Source: Blastomyces gilchristii SLH14081
Taxonomy: Eukaryota; Ascomycota; Eurotiomycetes; Onygenales; Ajellomycetaceae
DNA: 64,000 nt
Reading direction: 5' to 3'
Assembly (NCBI RefSeq): GCF_000003855.2
Contig: NW_003101682.1
Coordinates: 1,739,148-1,803,147 of the forward strand
Shown piece after piece: positions 1 to 11,126 of this stretch. The notes under the pieces are model-generated. The model saw nothing but the letters and a program-made list of their open reading frames with translations. It made no database searches and was not told the DNA's origin. A program made the position numbers and the translations under genes. The number at the start of each line of letters is the position of its first letter. Positions within the stretch are counted from its first letter, which is position 1.

Positions 1-3000
1 CGAAGCTTCACGATGCGTCGGCCGCAAGGGCGGGAATAAATCGCCGAAGAAAAAAAGTCCTCCACCATTTTTCTTCATTTCCCCATAATCTACTTGGACC
101 TATTAAGATCCTAGTCATGATCCATCATGCTTTCTGACCTCATTTTTCTTTCCCTTTGCCGTGTCTCATTTCGTTCCCTTCCTTGCACCCACATATATAT
201 ACACCTTATACACACAATACCATTTCTATGCATTTTCCTTTGTTCGCCCCCCTTTTTTTTTTCCGTCTCCTTTTCCTCTAGAATTTTCTCCAGCAGAGTT
301 TGATAAGACAACAATGCTCCTACAGAGATACCGAGATACCACCATATACATGTATACAAACACGATTTTTTATTAGGGAACACATACAGAATAACGATAC
401 ACATGACAAGTTGGAGAAAGGGCTGGGCCGGCAGCTGTCGTCGAAACGAATTTTGGATTTTAGATATGGGTGATGTCAGTTGATGTGACCGGGCCTTGCC
501 TTGATTTGCATCCTATTCTCTTTACCCTCTTTTTTTTTGTCTTTGCTATTGGTTCTAGTAACGTTTTCTAGATTTCAAAGGAACGAAAAAGTGGCTTTTG
601 AGAAAGGACGTAATTATGCGCATGCAGCCAAGGAAGGATGCTGGATTTTCATGTTTTGTGTTTTTTTTTTTTTTTTTGATTTTTTGATTTTTTGATTTCG
701 GTGTCTCGGTTGCTTGATAGTTTTGGCCTTCTCATTTTTGTTCTCCTTTTCTTGTTCTTTATTTGTATATTTTTACTTATTTCCTCCCCCTCTTCCCCCC
801 CCCCGCCCCCCCCCCCCTTTTTTTTTTTTTTCTTTTTTTGCTCCGTCTTTCATCTCCTTGTTTATTTATTACTTTAGTACCGCTTCCCCTTTATACTTAT
901 TATAGCTTTGCTCATTGCGCTTTCCTTTTGTTTACATCAGGATTTTTGAAAGTCAGAGGGGAAAGGAAGTGATGGCCTTTCTTGGATATGTTCTGCAAGT
1001 GGGTTTTGAACTGTCAATATTTAATTTATAATTAATTTGCATTTACATTGCACTTACATCCAGTTACATGCTTGCATGTTTATGGCAGGCGGATGGAAGA
1101 ATACATTCATCTCGTATAATTTCCCTGTTGTGTCTTTATAGCATAGAGGAATGGCTTTGGTATTTTATTTTAGAAAGTAAAAAGGCAGCATTATGGAGAT
1201 GTGGTGTATGTGTAGGCACTTCCTGTCTTTATCATGTCTGCATAGTTAGAATTTAGAATGCATGAGTGGTAGTAAATCATGCTTCTAATTCAGAGTTGCA
1301 TCAAAGAGAAAGATAGCTGCTGGGCAAAATAAATAAGCATGCATACATCCACTCCTGTTGTATTAATATATTCATATTGATAAAAACCACCTCTCTGAGA
1401 TGTGTATGATCTCCATCTACCCCCTGCCTGAAACAGCCATCTGTAACAGTGTTGAGGAGTTTATTAGTCAAGTCACTCAGTCAGCCATTTCCAGAGTGTG
1501 TCTGTATCAAAAATGAGCCAAAGTTCAATTCATTCATATTTTCTTTTGCTGTATATATGCTTGGAAATCATACAAGTATTTCCTTCTTCTGTGCCACATT
1601 ACATTACAGTAGTCTCATGGAGATCATACATTTCATGTCTGAAAATACTTCTGTTTGAGTAAATGAAATATCTGCCCTTTCAGGGGTGATACTCTTGAAA
1701 AAGGGGGAATAAGAGTTTTAAAATACTAAAAAATAATAAATAGCAAAAATATAAAAATATTGATAATCAATCCATCTAACTTTTCGTCCCTGAATTTTTA
1801 TCTACATGCTGCGGGATTGTATGTATGTATGTAGCTTCTAAGCATGCAGAACTAGCCAGGGGATAAATACCATGCCATGCCCTAATTCTTATATTTTTTT
1901 CTTTTTCTTTTTTTCTTTTTAACCATCCACACTCACTCACTCCAACATCGCTCGGATCGCCTTGATGAGACAAGTAGGGAGAGAAGAGGCTGGGGGCCAT
2001 GCTAGCCCGAAGCTTCCCATCCATCTCAAACAGAGCGCTGTATCAGAACTTCGGAAGCTCCTTAGTGGCGCGCGAGATGAGAAACAGGTTAAGTTAAAAA
2101 GCTTTCTACCCCATTTTTTCTTTTTTTCCTTGTTAATTGTGAAGCTGGGTTCCTGCAGATGCCTGATCAGGGCAGGCAATGAATCGAGTGCATAAACTTT
2201 TCAATAATTCCAATGCAGACAGCAGCAAGATTATAGGATTTCAGAGCTAGTAACTAGTTAACTACTATAGAAATAAGCATTTGCCTTGGATATTTATAAC
2301 AGGTCTTGAGTTTGACCAGCAAACGGACACACGTAAGTTAACTTACACTGTAAGTAACTAACTAGGTATTTTGACTTTTGGGTCCTGCCACGCCATCTGT
2401 TTCTGTTGTCTCGTATGTGTCAGTTCTATCTACGTTAACTACCCAACTACAACAAACAACACTCTCCCACCTGCTCCGTTTTGCTTTTTTCTCTACTCTC
2501 TTTTGTGACTTAAGACAGCCCGTCCCCGGCCTCATCTTTTCGTCTACACTTGTCCTCCTCAGGTATTGTTGTCTTTGGCCTTGCTGCTGTCAGTTGTCGT
2601 GCTTCGTGGCTATCAGCACTCCCATTCATTTATCATTTATGTGCCTTCAATCATTCATACTGATTTTTGACTTCTATCACACCAGACAGAGCAAGATGTT
2701 CCGCTAGGTGGCTCAAGTATCTCTAAGTATCTCTTGCCGCTCTTTTCTGGGCCAGTCAATTGTTTCTCTGGCCTGTTCGTTCGCTTCTGCTCCCAATTCA
2801 GTTGTATTTATACTCAGTTCTATTTCTGTCCTGCCATTCTATCCGGTCGACCTGATAGATTCCGCTCGAGGGTCAAGGAAAAAAAAAGGGGACCCCCGCT
2901 ACTCTCCGCCCGCCACAGACTTGCAGCCATTTCATTCTCAAATAACATCTTGGAGGCTACGCTCTATTTATTGGTTTACGCCGTCCTAAAGCGGTCGAAA

Positions 3001-3137
3001 ATCCTCTTCGACAACCTGTATAAAGGCTGTGACCATTTTGCAGCAGTCCCGAGCTACAATATTAGCAACAGCATATAGAGAGCTACGACACTCGATATCC
3101 GGCACAAAGCAGATTTCATCCGCCTTATATTTCGAAA
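1..3137. other. Intergenic, no gene recognised
   Basis: I see no supportable coding region here. The stretch has homopolymer and pyrimidine tracts (T runs near 660-680, C then T runs near 795-835) and many short ORFs without family signals. Pyrimidine-rich sequence from about 2,380 to 3,130 probably includes the promoter and 5' leader of the ORF starting at 3138. The first few hundred bases may be the untranslated end of a gene outside the window. Confidence 0.5.
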
Positions 3138-3725
3138 ATGGATGGCATCACCGAGACTAGTGAACTGCTCCCTTCGCCATGGACGAATTATACACAACCA
3201 CCACCAATACCGCTACGAAACCCGTTCCACTATGCCAGGAGCAGATCGACTACGAGCAGCCCTCTCTCCTCTTCTCCAGACTCTAGTCCCACAAGCAGAA
3301 GCCGGCGGCACCATTTCTCAACATCCATGAGCCGTATGTGCAGCCGCAGCCGTAGTGGCAGCCCGCTCACAATGCGCTCTGCAACCTCATCGCTGCGCCT
3401 GTCATCTCTACTTCTGCGTCGTCGTTTGTCTGCTGTGGATCTGGCGCTGAGTGAGGAACGTTACCGGTGTTGTGAGGACTCTGTTGAGAAGATTGGGTTG
3501 GGGCTTATGGAGCCGCGGCCAGTGGATCCTATCCCGGTGCCATTGGCCGTTGGGGATGTGGATGCCACCATTAATATGAATATGAATATGAATAGTAGCA
3601 GTATGGGGCTGCTGTTTGAGTTCGAGCAGGTCGGTGATATACATCATCTCGATTCGTTGCGGATAGGGAGTAAGCCGCGGTTTGTTATGGGTGGGATTTT
3701 CGAGGTCATGGAGGGATCAGCTTAG
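3138..3725 (+). CDS. Hypothetical Ser/Arg-rich protein
   Basis: Single-exon ORF of 195 aa opened by an ATG in good context (three A bases just before it). I do not recognise a domain. Residues about 30-110 are low-complexity, rich in Ser, Arg and Pro, and probably disordered. The second half looks more structured: a helical stretch with alternating acidic and hydrophobic residues (SAVDLALSEERYRCCEDSVE), then a glycine-rich end (FVMGGIFEVMEG). A short Met-Asn repeat (INMNMNMN) lies near residue 145. The length, uniform codon use and structured C-terminus favour a real gene, possibly lineage-restricted. No signal peptide or membrane segment is visible. A chance ORF in GC-richer DNA is the alternative. 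Confidence 0.6.
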   Translation: MDGITETSELLPSPWTNYTQPPPIPLRNPFHYARSRSTTSSPLSSSPDSSPTSRSRRHHFSTSMSRMCSRSRSGSPLTMRSATSSLRLSSLLLRRRLSAVDLALSEERYRCCEDSVEKIGLGLMEPRPVDPIPVPLAVGDVDATINMNMNMNSSSMGLLFEFEQVGDIHHLDSLRIGSKPRFVMGGIFEVMEGSA

Positions 3726-5685
3726 AGAAAGAGAGGGTCGCAGCGGAGCTCCCAGTACGCTCAATCAATCGACCTCGACCCATGAGACAAGACGGCACAT
3801 GAGTTCTGAAATTTGAGTCCACCATGGGTTTCCCAGAGTACGGACTATTCGTGCGCGATGCCTCCTCTCCCCTCCTCTCCAGAGTCTAACCTCCATCCAG
3901 GCTTATATCCAAAGAAGCAGACAAACGACTCCCTTTTCCATCTCCACTGTCATGGCGCCTGCACCTGCCACAAAATTCCAGAAAGAGCCACGTTATGAGC
4001 GAACTCACTAGGAAGCGTATTCGTTATTGCTTATATTTTCCATCTTATTGGCCCAATATTCATACCGATTCCCATCATTCTCCCCTGCGTCTGACACAGC
4101 CTCTTCCCAACCAAGACGAGACCCCTGTGCAAGAGGTAGCAAGTAAGTTATATGAGAAGCCAGGGAACGAGATTGATGACGCCACGCCGTATACGTATAT
4201 AACACCAACGGCCTTTTGTTTTCATGTTTTGTCTCTCCGATATAGTTGTTTCTTTTTTTTTTCCCTTTCTATGTTAACAATGTATGAGGTTAACAGGTAT
4301 GTGTTATCGCAGCTTCTGATTTTACCGTTTATTTATTTATTTATTTTTTGTGTTTCTTTTCTCCCACACTCTATATCCGATAACCTTGTTTTTCTTCGCC
4401 TATCTTATGCGAATTATTGAGGTGTGCGTTTTTTTGATTATTGATGGGATGTTTGTGTGGATGGCTGGAAAGTTATTTATTCACTGTGATCGCCTGCATT
4501 GAATTCATTTCCAATAGATAGTTTTTGTTATACTTCTGTATTTATACTTATATTTATTTTTAATAGAGTAGATGAGACAAGAAAGTGGATGGTTTTTACT
4601 TCTTTTACAAATATGCATGAACGTCATCTGGAATTGCTATGCTATGTTTTATATATGGAATAGTCGTCCAACCCCTAAACTATCAGTAAAGACAGGTGGT
4701 GATTGAGCTCTTTTGTCTCAGTGTTCTACAGTCAAGGCTATACAAATTTAAACTGAATTAAGTTCAATTTTTTTTATTTTTTAAAAAAAAAATGTCAAAT
4801 CTCTCATTGTGTGTAGATATCTGTCAGGGAAAAGAGAAGAACTTGTCTCACAGCAAGCCTCTCTCTCTCTCTCTACTTACGAGATTGAGTTTCTCTTTCA
4901 CATCATTAAAAAAATCGATCACTCACTTAAGATATAGTGTGAGTCTGAGAGAGGGTGGGGTGTTGATAGATATGAAGCGATTCAGCCTCTTAACTACTAT
5001 GTTTCTCAGATATTTATTTTACACATTCTATACCGTCTATTCAGTAAACCCTAATGATGCAAAAATAGATGCGTGCAGCAAAGGTGGGAACGAAGGCTGG
5101 AACTTCCACATGTGTTCCACTTCATTAATGAAATAGGGCAAAATCTAAATAGCTAGATAGCTAAATGAGCTGGTTCTTCTACTATCTTAAGGACACTAAA
5201 GAAGGGGGAAAAACAGAAGGACAACCATCTTCCATATCATATGCAGCATTGTCGGAAAACCAGGCAAAAGGACATCAAAGATTCAGAGAATTGAAGCAGA
5301 AGTAGCACCGAAATTCAATGCCGCAGTCGCGTTCGCAGTTTAAAACTTCAATTGATACAAAGTTCCCGCAGAATAGCTAACAAAAGGGGAAGAAAGAAAA
5401 TCCAGATCGTTCAAGAAATACAGAAAAGCTGCAAGCTGAAAAACTGGGAACTGGGGTATTTGAGACACAGCGGAAAAGAATAGAAAGGTAGAAAGAAACA
5501 AAAAACACCAGAAGAATCGACAAAACTAGTCCGAAGCCAGCTGAGCGCCCTTGCCTAAGAAAAGAGTGTATTTTTCAACTGATAGTCAACATAGCATGGT
5601 CTAAAGGGAAAAGAGCGCGGGTACCATAGTGCACATAATACAAGCCCGCTCTTTGGGGGGAAAACGCCAGGCACACGAAAAAATC
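3726..5685. other. Intergenic, no gene recognised
   Basis: About 2 kb between the hypothetical ORF and the 3' end of the methyltransferase gene. It holds AT-rich low-complexity sequence and a short CT dinucleotide run near 4859-4874. The ORFs present have no recognisable protein features. Confidence 0.55.
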
Positions 5686-7426
5686 TCAGTCAACTTCTGG
5701 CTGCATTGTCTTCCGTTGGTTAGGCCATAATTTACGACGGCAATTCGGCTCTCCGCACAGGCACGGGACATCCTGAGGGTCGCTCTGCTTAGAACTTTCC
5801 ATATTGTAATTGGGGCAGTAGTCGAAGCTAAGTTCGGTTCCCGCGGGGATATCCTTAATAGCAAAGAAGGCCATGTCGAAGATCTTCAGCTCTGCGTCAT
5901 ATTGGGAAACGGGGAACATTTTGCAATTAGGGTTGCAAGAATGGTTCATAAAGCGAGTTATAGACCCATACTTTCTTCCGTCAACTACGTAGTAGTCGTC
6001 ATCCTGGGAAAAGAAGTCGAGCTGAAATAAATAGCTCGCTGCATGTCCTGGAGTCGCAGCTTCGCGGGCATCAGCTTCCTTTGTGGTGATTACTTCGCCC
6101 AGATACCTATCGATATATTGTCCTGCTTGTATGCTTTCTGGAGAGCGTAGGCCTGTGGGAAAGAGATATGAGTATTCATCGGTACTATAGATAAAACAGA
6201 GACGCATGCGAGGTTCACTCACCAAAACCACGATTTGTTGTGCAGAATATTTCCAGTTTAACAGTCCGCCCTTTTTGAACAACCTGGTTCCAACAACCTG
6301 GCATGCAAGAACAAAGTAGGGAGCATTCATATATCATAGCCCTCCTTTTAAGGAAATCTTGTCTGAGGACAATCTTTCCACCCCGGCCCATCTGATAGGG
6401 AACAATGCGATCTTCAGAGTCTACCTCATATGAGAGATGGTCGCAGTTGTGCAAATCACACTTTCTTTCACATCGACAGCCTGCATGGAAATCTGCGTCA
6501 ACACGCACAACCCCATGCTGAAGCTTGTATTCATTGATGAACTCAAAGTTGAAATCAAGTTTGGAAGTGTCTGAAGCCTTTATATTTAGAGTCACAGCAG
6601 GTCCCTTGATCTTCCGTAACTTTTTCGCGTAGAGTGATAGGAGATTCTCATCGTTATTGGCTCGACAGGGACGATAGCGCACTGCTGGCTGTTTAATTTG
6701 AATACTGGGCCGATCTACCCCGTGCTTGGGCTGGTAGGATTGTCCTTTGCTGCTCCCTTCCACTGAGTAAAATGGTGACAGGCCATGATGGCTTGGGAAA
6801 CTAGAATATCCATTCACCCGCGAGCTACAGTCGTTTTCCCAGCTCAACCGTCGCTTTTTGTTGCTTGTGTCGCTACCAGAGACGGAGGGCACGACAATCG
6901 CGAAATTTAGTGATGGTTCGTTGGTCGATACCTCGCCGTCCGTGGACGCTTTGCTCTTTCTATCGTTCGACGATGATATTCCACTTGAACTGCTTCCCGG
7001 CTGTGATTTCGGGCGCGTGAACTGCTGCAGCAAGATGAGCCCTTCATCTCGTTGCAGGTGTGAGGTTGGGATTGCCTAAATCAGTTAGTGTGATCTAAAA
7101 TCCAAACAAGCAACACCAAGAGAAGACGGTGATGGCCAACACAACGGGATGGGCATTGAGATGGGCATGACAGAGGCTTGAGACAGAGATATCTCTAAAG
7201 CACGGTTTTGTTCAAATGTTTGGGAACGTGAAGAAAAGAGAAAGACCAACAGAAGGAAGAACAGAAAGAGAGATGATATCAGAATCAAAATGCTGAAATT
7301 TTAGAGCACATCTGCCAAAAAATCCTCACTAATAAAAATATTGCACTTTGCTAAGGGGAAACTCACTGGTTTCACATCATAAGTAAGCTCATCCTCGGAG
7401 GAATCTCTTGTGAGATCAATAACCAT
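5686..7426 (-). CDS. Histone H3K9 methyltransferase (DIM-5/Clr4 type)
   Basis: Three-exon model: 7426-7367, 7075-6223, 6152-5686, giving 459 aa. The introns are 291 and 70 bp. The first exon encodes MVIDLTRDSSEDELTYDVKP. The pre-SET zinc cluster lies at about residues 218-283 (Cys 220, 222, 226, 231, 271, 275, 277, 281). The SET domain follows at about 300-420, with YLGEV, RFMNHSCNPN (Asn374, His375) and the FDY motif. The post-SET CxCx4C is at residues 435-442. Family members trimethylate H3 lysine 9 in the nucleus, seeding heterochromatin and, in Neurospora, DNA methylation of RIP-mutated DNA. I see no chromodomain, which fits DIM-5 better than S. pombe Clr4. One expected zinc-binding Cys is His233 here. 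The gene starts beside a very AT-rich block. Confidence 0.93.
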
Positions 7427-7559
7427 TTTATCTTTGCACAAGTGCTGAATACAGAGCCAAAGTCAAAAAGATAGTGCAAGCTTCAAAAATAAACTCTGCA
7501 ATTTCAATAAAAGCAATGTAAACAGAGAAATAAAGAGATTAAAGCTAGAAGAAATAGTT

Positions 7560-8690
7560 GTGTGATATTATTTCATTTTAAAATTAAAATGTTGTTATTG
7601 ATAAATATATTAAAATTTAAAAGAAATAAATTTTTTTAATTAACTAACTAAATTAATTAATTAACTAACTTAACTAGTTAGTTAACTACTTATTTTACAT
7701 ATTATTAATCATTTCTAATTATATTAAAAATAACAATAAAATTGATAAAGTAAAAATAGACTGATTATTAAAATTAAATTAAAATTAAATATAAAAATTA
7801 AATTACAGTATATTAATATATTATAATATAATTAATTATTTTTTAAATATAATATTAATAATAATAATAATATAATATATAATTAAAACTTGTATTATAT
7901 AAACTTGTATTAAATTTATAATATAATAAAATTTAAAATATAATTATAATTAATAATATATTAATTTATTTTTATTTTAACAGATATATTTATTTAAAAA
8001 AAAGTATTATTAAATAGTTCTATTCAAATTAATTATATAAATTAATTTAAATTAATTTAATACTATTTTTAAATATTTAAAATTAATTAAATATTTAAAA
8101 AGTAATATAAATAATTATTTAATAATAATTTTTTAAAATAATATAATTTAATATAATACTTTTTTAAAACTTAATAAAGTTCTACTGTTATTAATTTTTA
8201 AAATATTAAATATTTTTTATATTTATTCTCTGATTAATATTATTTATTTCTGCATTCAGATATTAATTATCAGTGATTACTAACTATAAACTTTTAAAAT
8301 AATACTGATAAAGATGAAACTTATTATATAAAAGAATAATCAAAGTTAAATATACTAAATAAATTATACTTAATTATTTTTCAGTACTGTTTCAGTTTGT
8401 GAAATTAATAGAATAAGTAATATGATATAATTCTGTATCAGAATTATGAGAATAGCTGAGTACTACTGAGAATCTATCAAGTTTTTATAAAGTGTATAGA
8501 AGATTTTAAGATATTCAAGAGATTTAAAAGTATATCTATATTTATCAGACTTTGAAAATGAGTTGTATATTAATACTTAGTATTGAATTGTTCATTAAAA
8601 AGATTAGACTTTAAATTTTAATTTACTACAAGTAACTTAATAACATTTTGATCTTAATTTTATACTTAATGTTTTCTTTGTGTTGACTCT
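7560..8690. other. Extremely AT-rich block
   Basis: More than 1 kb built almost only of A and T, with TTAATTAA-like and TAACTAGTTA-like motifs and almost no CpG. Its 3' edge grades into ordinary sequence near 8,700. No ORF is supportable. Composition this skewed in a filamentous ascomycete is typical of RIP-degraded repeats or an AT isochore, but no element ends are recognisable, so the origin is inferred. It lies about 130 bp upstream of the methyltransferase start codon, so it may belong to that gene's promoter environment. Confidence 0.75.
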
Positions 8691-11126
8691 ATTGAGAACT
8701 TGAGATCTTACATGAAAGAAGTGCTGCTTTGACCCCTTGACAATAATTTGACCTAGTGGAACTTTGTTGTAGAAATACTTGTTAGCCTGATTCATTTCAA
8801 AGCTTGAAGGCCTGGTTCATTACTGGCTCTGAGAACTACACTCTTTGTGGCCATTCCGTCAGCTCCTGATAGAATCTTGGAAATACAATTTTTGACAGAC
8901 CCGAAGTGGAATATACAAGCGCGCAAAGCAAGAGCATCTCGCGTCCAGCAGGTGCTTTTTTCTGCCTGTGTGCTCGAGTTCTTGAGTTTCCGTTAGGTAG
9001 GCCACTATTAAGAAGAGCTAGTATCTTCGTTTCTGGCGAAAGCTTAAGGGGTCGGGATCTCCCCTTTCTCAAGTTTTTGGCAAAAGTTTACTGCATCTCT
9101 AGCAGATTCCATGGCAAAGAATATCAAGTGCCTTGAGAGCAAGAGGAATGGGAAGGAACAAGGAGGAATGAGACAAAACAGACAAATAGTGCATGTTTAT
9201 ATCTCAGTGAGTCATCAGCTCTCATTCCAGTCCATGTCTTCTGGACCTTCTGGAATCATGTATGTACTGTACATTGATCAATCAATCTCTTCATTCTGTT
9301 CTATTCCACTCAGTTTACAAACAATGAATGAACTTGGCAGTAACAATCAAACCATCTTCTAGTTCTTTTCCCTTAAGTATTCTCCAATTTTATTTTTCTT
9401 CTATTGTTGAATATTGGCCATATTTTAAGCAGCTTTATTTAGACCCATGCGGTGCTGCAGCCTACCGGTGCATACTATACTACACTCAATATACTAAAGT
9501 TAACTCTCCTGCTTAATCAGCTGGCTTGGCTTGTTGTCTGACGTTACTCCGTTATCCCCTGGCCGCGAGGATACAATTAGCGTATTTTAACGTGTACATT
9601 AGCGTATTAAATACACGAAAACTACTGGATAATATGAGAGATCAGCCGTATTGACATATTTTAGTGTAATTTATGTAATCTATTTTATCTGGCCTGAATT
9701 AATATTATTAGAATAGTGTACTCCGTATGGATTCACATTATCTATCAGATTGATAGCTGAGAGATGATGTAGATTTTAATCTAGTTAATACTCTTCAGAG
9801 ATGAAATGTCTGCTAGAAGTGCACTGACAGATCACTTTCACTTTACATCTGTTTTTATACTGTCTATTAAAAAAATCAGTCAATCCGATTAAAAGAGTAT
9901 TGAAGAATTGAAAATCATCTGTAGAAGTCATATTTCTCTGTCATAGTGAGCAGGGTTAACAGCTTAGTTGGTACACAAATAGTATTGCGCTAATTGTGTC
10001 CTCGCCGCCAGACTGAGATGAGGGATATACCACGGGCAAATGTTGATCCTCCAGGTTATTTTAGGCCTTTCGTCCTTACGGCATAATTTGAAGTTGGTGA
10101 GATACCAAAGCATAGATGTAAGTTAAAGAGAAGTCCTTCCAAATTGACTACATGAACCTAACAATGAATTACACAATGCAGGGATTGAATATAGATACTC
10201 TGAAGCGCTGATCACTTCAATCCCGCTCTTAGGTGAAGACTTTCTAACGCTGTGCAGAGGAGCAAACTATGGGAATGGGAGTGTATTGTTGGAGGATTAT
10301 TAACCACAGATTGTGTCAATGCGCTGGCTCTGACGGATCAAAATCAGGATATATCTATAACCTTGTCAGTGGGATTTGAGAAAGGAACGCAATTGATTGA
10401 GAAGGTTGGACTTGTGCCTAGGTGAATTTGAGATGTGTTGACCGTATTTTCATCCCATTTCCACTATAGTGGAGAGTCCATATTTGCACTTGGATCATAT
10501 TCCACTTTCTGAAACAATTTTGTTTTGATGTATTCTCTCTCTCCTTTTAAAGCGGTGGCACCAGCCTGGGAAATGCAAATTGGTTAGATTCTTTAGATCT
10601 AAATGTGTGGGTGTCGATGCATCTCTTCCGGCATGCTTGCGCGCTGACTGGCTTCTCATAATGGTAGGTAGGTATGTTGGTGGTTGTTTTGCTGGGAATA
10701 GTACTGAGCTTTTGGACCAATATCGGTTTCCTGTAACAGCAGAAAGATGTTCACTCCTCAAACAATGCTGTTTTTCAATCCTTCTGAAGTTTATATAGGC
10801 ACCTTTTAGTCACAAATAGAATGGACATGTTGCTTGACACTCACATCAAATATAAAGTTAAATAAATAAATAGGCAGCTTGGTGGATGAAATCCCACCAC
10901 TTCATCCTCTGACTATACACCCTTCCCTCCTCCAATAAAATATTAGTGCTACTTACTACTGACGACTCTTGAGGTTTAATCCGATATTAGCCGTTTAATT
11001 TGAAGATATCTTTGAGATTTCTTGCTTATTTAGTCATTTGCCTATTTAGCCAAGAAAATCTATGGTGACAACGACAAACCTTGCAATTCAACTCGCACCA
11101 AATTAAGGATCTTTTATACCGTCAAA
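8691..11126. other. Unassigned sequence, possible repeat relics
   Basis: About 2.4 kb of mixed composition between the AT-rich block and the FunK1 pseudogene. Islands of higher GC (about 8,900-9,070, 9,960-10,090 and 10,190-10,480) are separated by AT-rich stretches. This patchwork is common in decayed repeats. I found no family motif, terminal repeats or splice-consistent gene. Sequence at 9594-9640 repeats ATTAGCGTATT twice. Confidence 0.4.

Noticed and set aside
9951..10020. tRNA-like A-box sequence (AGCTTAGTTGG) that could mark a SINE or tRNA relic
   Set aside because: No matching B-box, no stem pairing and no second copy in the window.
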